DNA of 64,000 bases from Streptomyces sp. NBC_00820 (GTDB lineage: Bacteria > Actinomycetota > Actinomycetes > Streptomycetales > Streptomycetaceae). The stretch lies in the NCBI RefSeq assembly GCF_036347055.1, contig NZ_CP108882.1, positions 3,299,001 to 3,363,000 of the forward strand, in the 5' to 3' direction. Positions 34,963 through 44,217 of the stretch are shown piece after piece. Numbering within the stretch: the first letter of the stretch is position 1; each line of letters opens with the position of its first letter. The position numbers and the translations under genes were made by a program. Under the pieces are notes generated by a model, which was not told the origin of the DNA, ran no database searches, and worked only from the letters and a program-made list of their open reading frames with translations.

Positions 34963-36123
34963 TCACCCGTCGGCGTACTTCGCGTCCGCCCTCGGGTCCA
35001 GCGCCAGCCGGTATCCCCGCTTCACCACCGTCTGGATCAGCTTCGGCGCCCCCAGTGCCGTACGCAGCCGGGCCATCGCCGTCTCCACCGCGTGCTCGTC
35101 GCGCCCGGCGCCCGGCAACGCCCGCAGCAGCTCGGCGCGGGAGACGACCCAGCCCGGCCGCCGCGACAGCGCGCGCAACAGCGCCATCCCGGCCGGCGGC
35201 ACCGGCTTCAGCTCGCCGTCGACCAGGACCGCGTGGCCCCGGATCTCGACCCTGCGCCCGGCGACCGGCAACGCCCGGGCGCGCCCCGGCAGTTCCCGGC
35301 ACAGCAGCTGCACCAGCGGCCCGAGACGGAACCGCTCGGGATGGACGGTGTCCACGCCGTGCGCCTGGAGGGGCAGCGCGGTGACGGGGCCGACGCACGC
35401 GGGCAGCACGTCGTGGCCGAGCGCGGTGAGCAGGTCGTCGAGGAGCCCCCGTTCCCCGGCGCGGGAGAGCAGGGAGGCCGCGGCGGGGGCGCTGGTGAAG
35501 GTGAGCGCGTCCAGGCCACGCGAGACGGCCGCGTCCAGCAGCCGGTCCAGGGGCCCGGTGTCCTCGGGCGGCAGCCACCGGTACACCGGCACCGGTACGA
35601 CCTCCGCGCCCCCGGCGCGCAGCGACTCGACGAACCCCGGCAGCGGTTCCCCGTGCAGCTGGACGGCGACCCGGCGGCCGTCGACTCCCTCCTCCAGCAA
35701 CCGGTCCAGCACCTCGGCCATGGACTCGCCGGACGGCGACCACTCCTCGGTCAGGCCGGCCGCCCGGACGGCCCCCTTGACCTTGGGGCCGCGCGCCAGC
35801 AGTTCGGTGTCGCGCAGCCGCCCGAGCAGCCGTTCGCCGAGCCCCCAGCCCTCGGCGGCCTCGATCCAGCCCCGGAACCCGATGGCGGTGGTCGCCACGA
35901 CCACGTCCGGCGCCCGGCCGATGAGTTCCTCGGTGGCGGCGAGCAGTTCGCTGTCGTCGGAGAGCGGCACGATGCGCAGCGCGGGCGCGTGCAGGACGAC
36001 GGCGCCCCGCCGCTGGAGCAGCGCGATCAGCTCGTCGGCGCGGCGCGCGGCGGTGACCCCGACCGTGAACCCGGCGAGGGGTCCGTGGTCCGGGGGTCCG
36101 GGGTGCTGCTGTTCGTCGTCCAT
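34963..36123 (-). CDS. nnaR: NnaR: HemD-like domain fused to OmpR-type DNA-binding domain
   Basis: 386 residues; AGGAGAG Shine-Dalgarno. Residues ~15-275 are a uroporphyrinogen-III synthase (HemD) fold (PLAGFTVGVTAARRADELIALLQRRGA, VDGRRVAVQLHGEPLPGFVESLR, LDALTFTSAPAAASLL). Residues ~290-375 are a winged-helix trans_reg_C domain (VLVDGELKPVPPAGMALLRALSRRPGWVVSRAELLRALP ... HAVETAMARLRTALGAPKLIQTVVKRGYRL). This architecture, next to narK, matches NnaR (SCO2958), recalled as a co-regulator with GlnR of nitrate/nitrite assimilation genes. The HemD part may sense a tetrapyrrole or nitrogen-related signal rather than catalyse. Confidence 0.88.
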   Translation of the reverse strand: MDDEQQHPGPPDHGPLAGFTVGVTAARRADELIALLQRRGAVVLHAPALRIVPLSDDSELLAATEELIGRAPDVVVATTAIGFRGWIEAAEGWGLGERLLGRLRDTELLARGPKVKGAVRAAGLTEEWSPSGESMAEVLDRLLEEGVDGRRVAVQLHGEPLPGFVESLRAGGAEVVPVPVYRWLPPEDTGPLDRLLDAAVSRGLDALTFTSAPAAASLLSRAGERGLLDDLLTALGHDVLPACVGPVTALPLQAHGVDTVHPERFRLGPLVQLLCRELPGRARALPVAGRRVEIRGHAVLVDGELKPVPPAGMALLRALSRRPGWVVSRAELLRALPGAGRDEHAVETAMARLRTALGAPKLIQTVVKRGYRLALDPRADAKYADG

Positions 36124-36209
36124 GACTCTCCTGCCTGGCCCGCGTGCCGGACCGAGCCTGTCAACGGCGCGTGACGGGCTCGGTTCGGTGTGATGTCGCC
36201 GTTGTTACG

Positions 36210-37565
36210 TCACACTTCCAGGCGGGCCGGCCGTGCCCTCTCCCCGGCCGCGGTGACCGTGGCCGGGCGGCGAAGGTATACGGCCCAGGTCACCGCGGAG
36301 CAGGCGGCGTAGAAGGCGAGGAAGGCGGCGAAGGCGCCGGTGCCGGAGCCGTACGCCAGGAAGGACTGCCGGAAGGCGAGGTTGATGCCTGTGCCGCCGA
36401 GCGCGCCGACGGCTCCGACGATCCCCATGGCCGCACCGGACAGGCGTCGGCCGCAGGCGACCGCGTCCTCCCCCACGAGGCCCTTCGCGACCGCCTTGGC
36501 CTGGAAGATCCCCGGGATCATCTTGTACGTCGACCCGTTGCCGAGCCCGCTCAGCACGAACAGCGCGACGAAGACGGGCACGAACAGCGGCAGGGACTGC
36601 CGCATCCCGGCGGCGATCAGCACGGCGGTGGCGGCGGCCATGCCGGCGTAGTTCCACAGGGTGACGCGGGCGCCGCCGTACCGGTCGGCGAGTCGGCCGC
36701 CGACGGGCCGGACGAGGGAGCCGAGCAGCGGGCCGGTGAAGGTGAGGCAGGCGGCCTGGAGCGGGGTGCGCCCGAACTGGTTCGTCAGCACCTGGCCGAA
36801 GGCGAAGCTGTAGCCGATGAAGGATCCGAACGTCCCCGTGTAGAGGAAGGCCATGATCCAGGTGTGGGCGTCCCGGGCGGCGTCCTTCGCCGCACCGGTG
36901 TCGTTGCGCACGGTGGCGAGGTTGTCCATGAACCGCGCCGCGAGGGCGGCCGCCACGACGATCAGCGGGATGTAGATCGCGAGCAGCACGCGGGGTCCGC
37001 CGCCCGCCCCGATGACCGCGAGGGCGGCGAGCTGGATCACGGGCACGCCGATGTTCCCGCCGCCGGCGTTGAGTCCGAGCGCCCAGCCCTTCTCGCGCAG
37101 CGGGAAGAAGGCGTTGATGTTGGTCATGGAGGAGGCGAAGTTGCCCCCGCCGATGCCGGCCAGCAGCCCCACGAGGAGGAACGTGGAGAAGGACGTCCCC
37201 GGCCTCGTCACCGCGAGGGCGGCGACGGCCGGCACCAGCAGCAGGGCGGCCGAGACGACCGTCCAGTTCCGGCCGCCGAAGACGGCGACGGCGAAGGTGT
37301 AGGGCACCCGGGCCACGGCGCCGACCAGCGTCACCATCGAGGTCAGCAGGAACTTGTCGGCGGGGGTGAGGCCGTACTCGGGCCCCATGAACAGCACGAG
37401 CACGGACCACAGCGTCCAGACCGAGAACCCGATGTGCTCACAGAGCACCGAGAGCCACAGGTTGCGCGCGGCGACCTTCGCTCCGCCGCCCTCCCAGAAC
37501 CCCTCGTCCTCGGGGTCCCAGTGTTCGATCCAGCGTCCGCCGTGCCGACGGGCCGGTACTGCCAT
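36210..37565 (-). CDS. narK: Nitrate/nitrite transporter NarK (MFS)
   Basis: 451 residues; TGGAGG Shine-Dalgarno. Twelve hydrophobic segments and both nitrate-signature stretches of the NNP family: GLLAGIGGGNFASSMTNINAFFP in helix 5 and GLGNGSTYKMIPGIF in helix 11. An Arg in each half (RVPYTFAV, RPVGGRLADRYGG) is placed to bind the anion. It moves nitrate in and/or nitrite out. It is 86 bp upstream of nnaR on the same strand, so probably co-transcribed with its regulator. A candidate GlnR/NnaR half-site lies 68-83 bp upstream. Confidence 0.93.
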   Translation of the reverse strand: MAVPARRHGGRWIEHWDPEDEGFWEGGGAKVAARNLWLSVLCEHIGFSVWTLWSVLVLFMGPEYGLTPADKFLLTSMVTLVGAVARVPYTFAVAVFGGRNWTVVSAALLLVPAVAALAVTRPGTSFSTFLLVGLLAGIGGGNFASSMTNINAFFPLREKGWALGLNAGGGNIGVPVIQLAALAVIGAGGGPRVLLAIYIPLIVVAAALAARFMDNLATVRNDTGAAKDAARDAHTWIMAFLYTGTFGSFIGYSFAFGQVLTNQFGRTPLQAACLTFTGPLLGSLVRPVGGRLADRYGGARVTLWNYAGMAAATAVLIAAGMRQSLPLFVPVFVALFVLSGLGNGSTYKMIPGIFQAKAVAKGLVGEDAVACGRRLSGAAMGIVGAVGALGGTGINLAFRQSFLAYGSGTGAFAAFLAFYAACSAVTWAVYLRRPATVTAAGERARPARLEV

Positions 37566-37632
37566 GACGCCTCCACGGTGCTCCGGGTCCCCGGTCTGCC
37601 GACGGGACCGGTCACGAAGGTAGGAAGGCCGG

Positions 37633-37648
37633 GTTTCCGCACTGTGGC
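37633..37648 (-). promoter_or_regulatory. Candidate GlnR-type box upstream of narK
   Basis: On the minus strand the sequence GCCAC-N6-GAAAC matches the GTNAC-N6-GAAAC half-site recalled for GlnR with one mismatch. It is 68-83 bp before the narK start. The expected second half-site 6 nt further is not well conserved, so this is tentative. Confidence 0.35.
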
Positions 37649-37691
37649 GACGGGTGACCAGGAGGCAACGGTGCTCTCACCGAGGGCGCGG

Positions 37692-39047
37692 TCAGGCGGT
37701 GAGGCCACCCCGGCGGGCCCTGGCGGGACCGGCGGGCCACAGCCGCGGTCGCCGCTTGGCGGCGAGGTCCTCCACCCAGCCGAACAGCACGACGCAGCCG
37801 CAGACCAGGACCCAGACGATCGCCAGCTCGGGCCAGGAGCTGTCCAGCAGCCAGGAGAAGTGCTCGGACAGCACGTCGAACCGCCACAGGTCGTCCCACA
37901 GCGTGGCGGCGGCCAGGATGCACAGGTTGTGCCAGAGGTAGATCGTCACCGCTCGCGAGTTGAGCAGCGTGACCGCCCGCCGCAAGGGCCGCAGCCGGCG
38001 CGGCCACTCGCTCCAGGACGGGCTGATGTGCAGGAGCAGCAGGACGGCGCCGAAGGACCACAGGCACTGCGCGAACGGCATGTCGTTGAGGTCGTGGTCC
38101 TGCCTGAAGCCGTGGGTCAGCGCGTACCAGAGCCCCACCGCCGCGACGACCGGTGCGACCGAGGGGACGACGTAGCTCGGCACGCGCTTCAGGACGCCTT
38201 CCCGGTGCGCCATACCGAGGACCCAGCACGCGCCGAAGACGCTGAAGTCGCTTACGGCGTCGGGCAGTCGCTCCCCCGGCAGGTGCAGGAAGTGGAACTC
38301 CAGGGCCGCGCACAGCGCGACCGGCGACAGCACGGTCGCCCACGGCAGCGCCCGCAACGCCCTGAGCAGGAAGGGCGAGAGCAGGACGAACCAGAGGTAG
38401 GCGCGGATGTACCAGAGCGGGACGGCCATCTCCGACCCCCAGTCCGCGCCGAGGATCCCGTGGATGCCGGGCAGGCCCTCGGCGTACGGCGGATCGCTCA
38501 GCGGCAGGATCCAGTACCCGAGATGCAGCCACCACCACACGGGGTGTCCGTCGTCGTCCGGGCTCCAGCCCTGGAGCACCATGCCGGTCACACCGAGGGC
38601 GCCGAGCAGCCAGAGCGGGGGCAGCAGCCGCCGCATCCGGCCGCGGACCACCTGCGGTGCGGGGCGCTTGAGCGAGCGGGCCATCAGGCTGCCGGCCAGC
38701 GCGAACATCACGCCCATGGACGGGAACACGACGGTCAGCCAGGGCCAGCCCATCAGGTGGTAGAAGACGACGCGGAAGAGGGCGACCGCGCGCAGCAGGT
38801 CGAAGTACCGGTCGCGCGCGGGCGCGGGCCGCGGTGCCCCGGGCTCCGCGGGACCGGTGGGCTCGTCCGTGCCGGGCGGCAGGGTGGGGACGGTCACGTG
38901 CTGGGTTTCCTGGGTCGTCGTCGGGAGGGACGCCGGTACGACGTCCGGGGACGCCAGTGCGACGTCCGGGGACGCCAGTGCGACGTCGGAGAACGCCGGT
39001 ACGACGTCGGAGGACGCCGGTGCGACGTCGGAGGGTGGCGTGGTCAT
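37692..39047 (-). CDS. Acyltransferase-3 family membrane protein coupled to matAB
   Basis: 451 residues from ATG 39047, overlapping the matB stop (ATGA). The N-terminal ~40 residues are five 7-residue repeats (SSDVVPA, FSDVALA, SPDVALA...) then a Pro-rich linker; from RDRYFDLLRAVALFRVVFYHLMGWPW onward it is a ten-helix acyltransferase-3 (OafA/IcaC-like) domain with the conserved H and R residues. Such proteins O-acylate extracellular sugars; in staphylococci IcaC, of this family, O-succinylates PNAG. Since MatA/MatB make a PNAG-like polymer, decoration of that polymer is the natural hypothesis. It converges on nothing and precedes narK by ~125 bp. Confidence 0.85.
   Translation of the reverse strand: MTTPPSDVAPASSDVVPAFSDVALASPDVALASPDVVPASLPTTTQETQHVTVPTLPPGTDEPTGPAEPGAPRPAPARDRYFDLLRAVALFRVVFYHLMGWPWLTVVFPSMGVMFALAGSLMARSLKRPAPQVVRGRMRRLLPPLWLLGALGVTGMVLQGWSPDDDGHPVWWWLHLGYWILPLSDPPYAEGLPGIHGILGADWGSEMAVPLWYIRAYLWFVLLSPFLLRALRALPWATVLSPVALCAALEFHFLHLPGERLPDAVSDFSVFGACWVLGMAHREGVLKRVPSYVVPSVAPVVAAVGLWYALTHGFRQDHDLNDMPFAQCLWSFGAVLLLLHISPSWSEWPRRLRPLRRAVTLLNSRAVTIYLWHNLCILAAATLWDDLWRFDVLSEHFSWLLDSSWPELAIVWVLVCGCVVLFGWVEDLAAKRRPRLWPAGPARARRGGLTA
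38927..39031. repeat. 21-bp in-frame tandem repeat, five units
   Basis: Five units of GGGACGCCGGTACGACGTCC + G type (21 bp, in frame) encode the 7-residue repeat S-[SFP]-D-V-[VA]-[PL]-A at the N-terminus of the acyltransferase. Copies differ at 1-4 positions. Such arrays expand and contract easily. Confidence 0.9.
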
Positions 39048-41236
39048 CGGGCGGTGCTTCCGCCCATCACCGGGGTGCCCTCGCCGGGAGCCGTCGGCGG
39101 AGCCGCCACCCCGCCGCTGCGCCGGAGCTTCTGCCAGCGCAGGCGGCCGCCGGTGAGCGCCGTGATCCAGGACTGGAGCAGCACGACGTACATGAGCTGG
39201 CGGTAGAGGATCTGCTGCAGGGGCAGCGAGATGAGATGGGTCATGCGTTCCCTGTCCAGGCGGAAGGCGTACGCCGCGCAGACCGCCTGGAGGGCGAGCA
39301 CGCCCAGCCAGGCCACGATCGTCTTCTGCGTGGGGCCGAACACGACGCCGTAGAGCAGGAACACGTCGATCAGGGGGGCCAGCAGCGGGGCGAGAACCAT
39401 GAACAGGGAGACCAGCGGCAGGCCCACCCGGCCGAAGCGGCCCGAGGGGCCCCGCTCCAGCACGGCGTGGCGGTGCTTCCAGATCGCCTGCATGGTGCCG
39501 TACGACCAGCGGTAGCGCTGGGACCACAGCTGCTGGACCGACTCGGGTGCCTCGGTCCAGGCGCGGGCCTTCTCGGCGTACACCACGCGCCAGCCGTCGC
39601 GGTGCAGCGCCATGGTGATGTCGGTGTCCTCGGCGAGGGTGTCGTCGCTCATCCCGCCGACCCGCTCCAGGGCGGAGCGCCGGAACGCCCCGACGGCGCC
39701 GGGGATCGTCGGCATGCAGCGCATGAGGTCGTACATGCGGCGGTCGAGGTTGAAGCCCATCACGTACTCGATGTGCTGCCAGGCGCCGATCAGCGTGTCC
39801 CGGTTGCCGACCTTCGCGTTGCCCGCCACCGCGCCGACCCGGGGGTCGCCGAAGGGCTGGACGAGTTCGCGGACCGTGGACGGCTCGAAGACGGTGTCGC
39901 CGTCCATCATCACGATCAGGTCGTGCCGGGCGTTCGCCATACCGCGGTTGAGGGCCGCCGGTTTGCCCGCGTTGAGCTGGCGCACCACGCGGACGTTGGG
40001 CAGGCCCATCCCCTCCACGATGCGGGCGGTGCCGTCCGAGGAGCCGTCGTCGATGACGAGGACCTCGACGGGGTGCTCACTGGCCATCAGTGAACGCACC
40101 GTGTTCTCGATGCACTTGGCCTCGTTGTAGGCCGGGACGAGCACGGAGACCGGTTCGGTCACCGGCGGGCCCCAGCTGAAGCTCTTGCGGCGCACCCGGC
40201 GGGCGTGCGCGCCGGAGAGCAGGAGCATCAGGACGAAGCGGGAGATGACGAGAACGCCGATCACCGCGAGGCAGACGACCAGGACACCGGTGATGCCGTC
40301 GGAGGCGGAGACCAGGAAGATCCAGGCCTTGCCCTTCCACAGGTCGGGGCCGGTCACCTCGGTGCTCGCGCTGGGCGCGCCCAGGGCCTCGGTCAGGTTG
40401 TCGAAGGTGTAGCCCTGCCGCTGGAGCTTCGGCAGGAACGTGTCGAGGGCCCGCACGGTCTGGTGGCGGTCGCCGCCGGAGTCGTGCATCAGGACGATCG
40501 CGCCCTTGCCGCCGTGCGGGGTGGCCCGGCGGACGATCTCGTCGACGCCCGGCTTCTTCCAGTCCTCGCTGTCGATGTTGTCGACGACCGTGATGTAGCC
40601 GCGGGTGCCGATGTACTCGGTCACCGGCCAGGACTTGTCGTCCATGGCATTGGCGAAGGAGGAGTACGGCGGCCGGAACAGGGAGGTGCGGATGCCGGCG
40701 GCGCCGGTGATGGCGAGCTGGTTGGTGGACAGCTCCCAGTCGATGCGCCGGTGGCTCTGGTAGGAGAGGTCGGGGTGGTTGAAGGTGTGCAGGCCGACCT
40801 CGTGGCCCTCGTCCACCATGCGCTTGACCAGCTCCGGGTATTGGGAGGTCATCGTGCCGGTGACGAAGAAGACGGCGTGCGCGTGATGCTTCTTCAGCAC
40901 GTCGAGCACCTTCGGGGTCCAGACCGGGTCCGGGCCGTCGTCGAAGGTGAGGACGAGGCGGTGGTCCGGGACGCGAAGGCTGGTGGTCCGGCCGTCGCGG
41001 GTGTCGATGACCGGGCCGCCGTCCAGGATCTTCTCCGGCACCTGGTCCGTGGCCGCCTCGGGCTGGATGCGGTGGTCGGCGAGGATCTCGCTGTGGACGT
41101 AGCCGCGCAGCATCAGCATCGCGACGAGCGCGACGAGGACGAGCAGCGGCAGCAGCAGGCGCATGGGCAGACGCCTGCGCGGGGAACCGGCGCGGGCTCC
41201 GGTTACGGAGCCGCGCCGGTTGGTGCGGGAGACCAT
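39044..41236 (-). CDS. matB: MatB: polysaccharide deacetylase-glycosyltransferase fusion
   Basis: 730 residues. After a basic N-terminus and one membrane helix ([21 protein letters not shown]) comes a NodB/polysaccharide deacetylase domain ([49 protein letters not shown]; metal Asp and two His present). A second helix is followed by a GT2 processive glycosyltransferase ([45 protein letters not shown]) and C-terminal membrane helices. This fused PgaB/PgaC-like plan fits synthesis and partial deacetylation of a beta-1,6-GlcNAc polymer. In S. coelicolor MatB (SCO2962, recalled) causes mycelial aggregation. The start overlaps matA by TGATG. Confidence 0.93.
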   Translation of the reverse strand: MVSRTNRRGSVTGARAGSPRRRLPMRLLLPLLVLVALVAMLMLRGYVHSEILADHRIQPEAATDQVPEKILDGGPVIDTRDGRTTSLRVPDHRLVLTFDDGPDPVWTPKVLDVLKKHHAHAVFFVTGTMTSQYPELVKRMVDEGHEVGLHTFNHPDLSYQSHRRIDWELSTNQLAITGAAGIRTSLFRPPYSSFANAMDDKSWPVTEYIGTRGYITVVDNIDSEDWKKPGVDEIVRRATPHGGKGAIVLMHDSGGDRHQTVRALDTFLPKLQRQGYTFDNLTEALGAPSASTEVTGPDLWKGKAWIFLVSASDGITGVLVVCLAVIGVLVISRFVLMLLLSGAHARRVRRKSFSWGPPVTEPVSVLVPAYNEAKCIENTVRSLMASEHPVEVLVIDDGSSDGTARIVEGMGLPNVRVVRQLNAGKPAALNRGMANARHDLIVMMDGDTVFEPSTVRELVQPFGDPRVGAVAGNAKVGNRDTLIGAWQHIEYVMGFNLDRRMYDLMRCMPTIPGAVGAFRRSALERVGGMSDDTLAEDTDITMALHRDGWRVVYAEKARAWTEAPESVQQLWSQRYRWSYGTMQAIWKHRHAVLERGPSGRFGRVGLPLVSLFMVLAPLLAPLIDVFLLYGVVFGPTQKTIVAWLGVLALQAVCAAYAFRLDRERMTHLISLPLQQILYRQLMYVVLLQSWITALTGGRLRWQKLRRSGGVAAPPTAPGEGTPVMGGSTAR

Positions 41237-43008
41237 CAGAGGGTGTGCTCCGGGGACGATGCGGTGAGGGCGGTGGCCGGGGACTGCGCGGCGGCGACGA
41301 CGGGCTGTGCGGCCGGTGCCTGTCCGGTCAGGGACAGGGTGCCGCCGCCGTGACCGGGACCGTGGTGGCGCCGGCCACCTCCGGTGGTGGGGGTGCCGCC
41401 GGCCGGGGCCGGGGTGGTGGGAGCGGCGGTGGGACCGGCCGGGACAGCCGGGGTCGTCGCGGTGGGGCCGGCCGGGGTCGAGGGGGTGGCACCGGAGGAC
41501 GCACCGCCGTCGGCCGCGCCGGAGGCGGGCGCGGTGACCTTCGGCTCCGGACCGGCCGAACCGCCGGGCCGGGCGGTGGCGGAGCCCGAGCCGGTACCGG
41601 GCGTCCCGGTGCCGGCACCGGGCGAGGGGGTCGTACCGCCGCTCCCGGTCGAGCCGGAGCCCGGGGCCGCGCCGCCGGTCGGCCGGGTGGAGTCCTCCGG
41701 CGTCGGCGAGGTGTCCACCTGGCCGGCCTGCTTGTTCTTGTGCTGCGGCACCGGCAGCCACGGCGCGTCCGAGTCGCCGGACATCAGCGTGGCGACGATG
41801 ACGACCGCGTAGACGGCACAGGCCACGGCGACCACCATGCCGAGGCGCCGGAAGGTACGGCTGCGGCGGCCGGACTCGTCGACGAAGACCGGCCCGTCGG
41901 AGCCGTCCCGCGCGGCGCCGCGCGGCTGCCCGGCGGCCGGGCTCAACTGGACGTCGGCCAGCTGCACGGCGTCGAGCTGGACCGTCACCTCGTGCGGATC
42001 ATGAGCGTGGTCACCGCCTCCGGCGGCCTCACCCCGGGAACCGCGCGGAACGCCGCCACCAGGCCCGCGGGCACCGGACGCGACAGGACCCCCGGCAACG
42101 GCCACCGTCGGCCGCGCGACGGACGCGGACGGCAGCACGGCGGTCTGCTGACCCTCGACCACGGACGCCGGAGGCAGCACGGCCGTCTGCTCCGCCGCGG
42201 CGGCGGGCGCAGGGGGCTGACCGGCAGACACGGGAGGCAGCACGGCGGTCTGCTGACCCTCGACCGCGGGCACCGGGGACTGACCGGCGTCGGTGGGCGC
42301 GGGCGTCCCCTGCTGGGTCTGCGCCTCGGGCGCGGGGGGCAGCACTGTCGTCTCCTCGGCCTCGGCGGCGGGACTCGGGCCATCGTCGGTGGGCATCGGC
42401 GGCCGCACGGCGGGCTGGTCGGGTGCGGCTGCGGGTTGGTCGGGCGCGGCGGCGGGCTGCTCGGATGCGGCGGCGGGCTGCTGAGGGTCGGTCACGGCCG
42501 CCGAGTGCTCCTGGCCCCCGGCCGCGGCCGTCCGGTGGACATCGGCGGCCCTGCGGAACTCGGCCGCCCGGCGCGCCTTGCGCGCCTGCGGGAGCGGGGC
42601 GACCTCGTCGGCCTCTCGGCCGGCCTCGGGACCGGGCCGGGGCGCGGACTTGGCCGCGACCTCGGTGGCCTCAGTGGCCTCAGTGGCCTCGGTGCCGGGT
42701 GTCGCCCCGAGCGTCACCACGGCCTCGGGCATCGGCTCGGCCCCGGGCACGGGCGTGGGCACGGGCTCGCGCATCGGTTCGGGTGGGGCGGCATGTCCGC
42801 CCCGGGGTATCGCGGTGCCCGGATGGGCTTCGGGACGTATGCCGGTCTCCGGGAACGCTCCGTCCCGCCGCGCCGAGTCCTCGGCGGTGTCCGGAATCGT
42901 TCCGATCTCCGGGAAGGTCTGGGTGAGGCCTCCGGCCTGCGGTTGGTCCCGGGCCGCGGACGCGACTTCGGGCCACTCCGGTTGGGCGTCTTCTCGCCAC
43001 TTTTTCAC
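41236..43008 (-). CDS. matA: MatA: Pro/Ala/Gln-rich single-span membrane protein
   Basis: 590 residues from GTG 43008 with AGGGGG upstream. Residues 1-~390 are disordered and acidic/Pro-rich with repeated QTAVLPP(AV)S units; a single membrane helix ([21 protein letters not shown]) follows, and the ~170-residue outer part is Gly/Pro/Thr-rich, ending in [21 protein letters not shown]. There is no enzymatic domain. In S. coelicolor matA (SCO2963, recalled) is needed with matB for pellet formation, so it probably supports assembly or location of the polymer synthase. First gene of the matA-matB-acyltransferase operon. Confidence 0.85.
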   Translation of the reverse strand: MKKWREDAQPEWPEVASAARDQPQAGGLTQTFPEIGTIPDTAEDSARRDGAFPETGIRPEAHPGTAIPRGGHAAPPEPMREPVPTPVPGAEPMPEAVVTLGATPGTEATEATEATEVAAKSAPRPGPEAGREADEVAPLPQARKARRAAEFRRAADVHRTAAAGGQEHSAAVTDPQQPAAASEQPAAAPDQPAAAPDQPAVRPPMPTDDGPSPAAEAEETTVLPPAPEAQTQQGTPAPTDAGQSPVPAVEGQQTAVLPPVSAGQPPAPAAAAEQTAVLPPASVVEGQQTAVLPSASVARPTVAVAGGPVASGARGPGGGVPRGSRGEAAGGGDHAHDPHEVTVQLDAVQLADVQLSPAAGQPRGAARDGSDGPVFVDESGRRSRTFRRLGMVVAVACAVYAVVIVATLMSGDSDAPWLPVPQHKNKQAGQVDTSPTPEDSTRPTGGAAPGSGSTGSGGTTPSPGAGTGTPGTGSGSATARPGGSAGPEPKVTAPASGAADGGASSGATPSTPAGPTATTPAVPAGPTAAPTTPAPAGGTPTTGGGRRHHGPGHGGGTLSLTGQAPAAQPVVAAAQSPATALTASSPEHTL

Positions 43009-43161
43009 GTGCGCACATCCCCCTACAGGGCAGTTCGGGGTGCGCCTCGACCCTGAGCACCCGTCGGCCGGACCAGGTCCCCACCTGGCCCGAGCGCCCC
43101 CTACCACACCGCGCTCAGGCCAAGAATGTAGCGCACGTGGAGATTGTGTCGTCCCCGTGCC

Positions 43162-44133
43162 TCACTCGTGGACGGTCATCGCCTCCAGATCGATGGCCGG
43201 AATCCATCTGCCGGGCGCTCGCCGCAACCACCCCTCGGCCAGGGCGATTCCGGTCACCGCGCTCCGGAGCGCGGTCAGCCCGGGGTGAACCAGCCCCTTG
43301 CGCCAGACCAGCGAGACGGGCGAGAGCGGGACGGGGTCGACGAGGGGACGCAGCACCGTGCGGGGCATCGCCGGAAAGTCCACCACGGCCAGCACCGGGT
43401 TCCGGGTCTTGGCCATGATCCGCTCGAACTCCTCGTCCCCGACCGGCAGCGGGAGGGGCGGAGCGATCCGTATGCCTCGTCCCTCGAAGAGCTGGAGGGC
43501 CAGATCGGTCCACTCCCGGGTGCGCGGGTTCCCCGCACCGGCGTACACCTCCTCGCCGGCCAGCGCGGCGAGCGGCACCTCGGGCAGGGCGGCCAGCCGA
43601 TGGTCGTCGGGCAGGACGACGGCCATCGGCTCGTAGCGCACGGGCTGCTGTTCGAGGCCGGAGCGCAGGGCCGGATCGAGGCCCGCGAAGCGGCCGAAGG
43701 AGGCGTCCAACCGGCCGGCGAGGAGTTCGGCGGCGGCACCGGTGAGACCGCTCTCGTAGCGGGCCATCAGCTCGCAGTCGGGGGCGAGTTCACGGGCCCG
43801 GTGCAGGACGCGGCGGCCGGTGGCCAGGCCGGCGGAGTTGAGGTCGACCAGCAGGGGCCGGGGCCGGTCGAAGGCGGCGAGCAGTTCGTCGTGGGCGGCG
43901 AGGACGCGCCGGGCGAGCGGCAGCAGGCGTTCGCCGTCCGCGGTCAGGGTCACCTGTCGGGTGGTCCGTACGAACAGTTCGGCGCCCAACTCCCGCTCCA
44001 GTCGGCGTACATCACGACTGAGCGCCTGCTGGGCGACGTACAGGCGGGCAGCGGCCCGGGTGAAGTGCAGCTCCTCGGCGACGGCGACGAAGGCGCGCAG
44101 GAGGCGGGGGTCCATCGGGGTGCGGGCGGACAT
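43162..44133 (-). CDS. LysR-family transcriptional regulator
   Basis: 323 residues from ATG 44133 (a second ATG at 44115 is possible). N-terminal winged HTH MDPRLLRAFVAVAEELHFTRAAARLYVAQQALSRDVRRLERELGAELFVR is canonical; the C-terminal periplasmic-binding-like effector domain runs to the end. LysR regulators usually control the divergent neighbour, here an MFS transporter whose start is 84 bp away, with a compatible operator-sized gap. Effector unknown. Confidence 0.9.
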   Translation of the reverse strand: MSARTPMDPRLLRAFVAVAEELHFTRAAARLYVAQQALSRDVRRLERELGAELFVRTTRQVTLTADGERLLPLARRVLAAHDELLAAFDRPRPLLVDLNSAGLATGRRVLHRARELAPDCELMARYESGLTGAAAELLAGRLDASFGRFAGLDPALRSGLEQQPVRYEPMAVVLPDDHRLAALPEVPLAALAGEEVYAGAGNPRTREWTDLALQLFEGRGIRIAPPLPLPVGDEEFERIMAKTRNPVLAVVDFPAMPRTVLRPLVDPVPLSPVSLVWRKGLVHPGLTALRSAVTGIALAEGWLRRAPGRWIPAIDLEAMTVHE

Positions 44134-44217
44134 GGCGGCGAATCTACAACGCGGGTGCGTGAATCGGCGCGGAGCAGGTGTTGGACGCGATGATCCGCTT
44201 CGGGCGAGCGTGGACCC

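Noticed and set aside
36144..39206. Long plus-strand frame across narK and the acyltransferase
   Set aside because: His/Gln/Arg/Gly-rich shadow of genes on the minus strand; no domain, no start signal.
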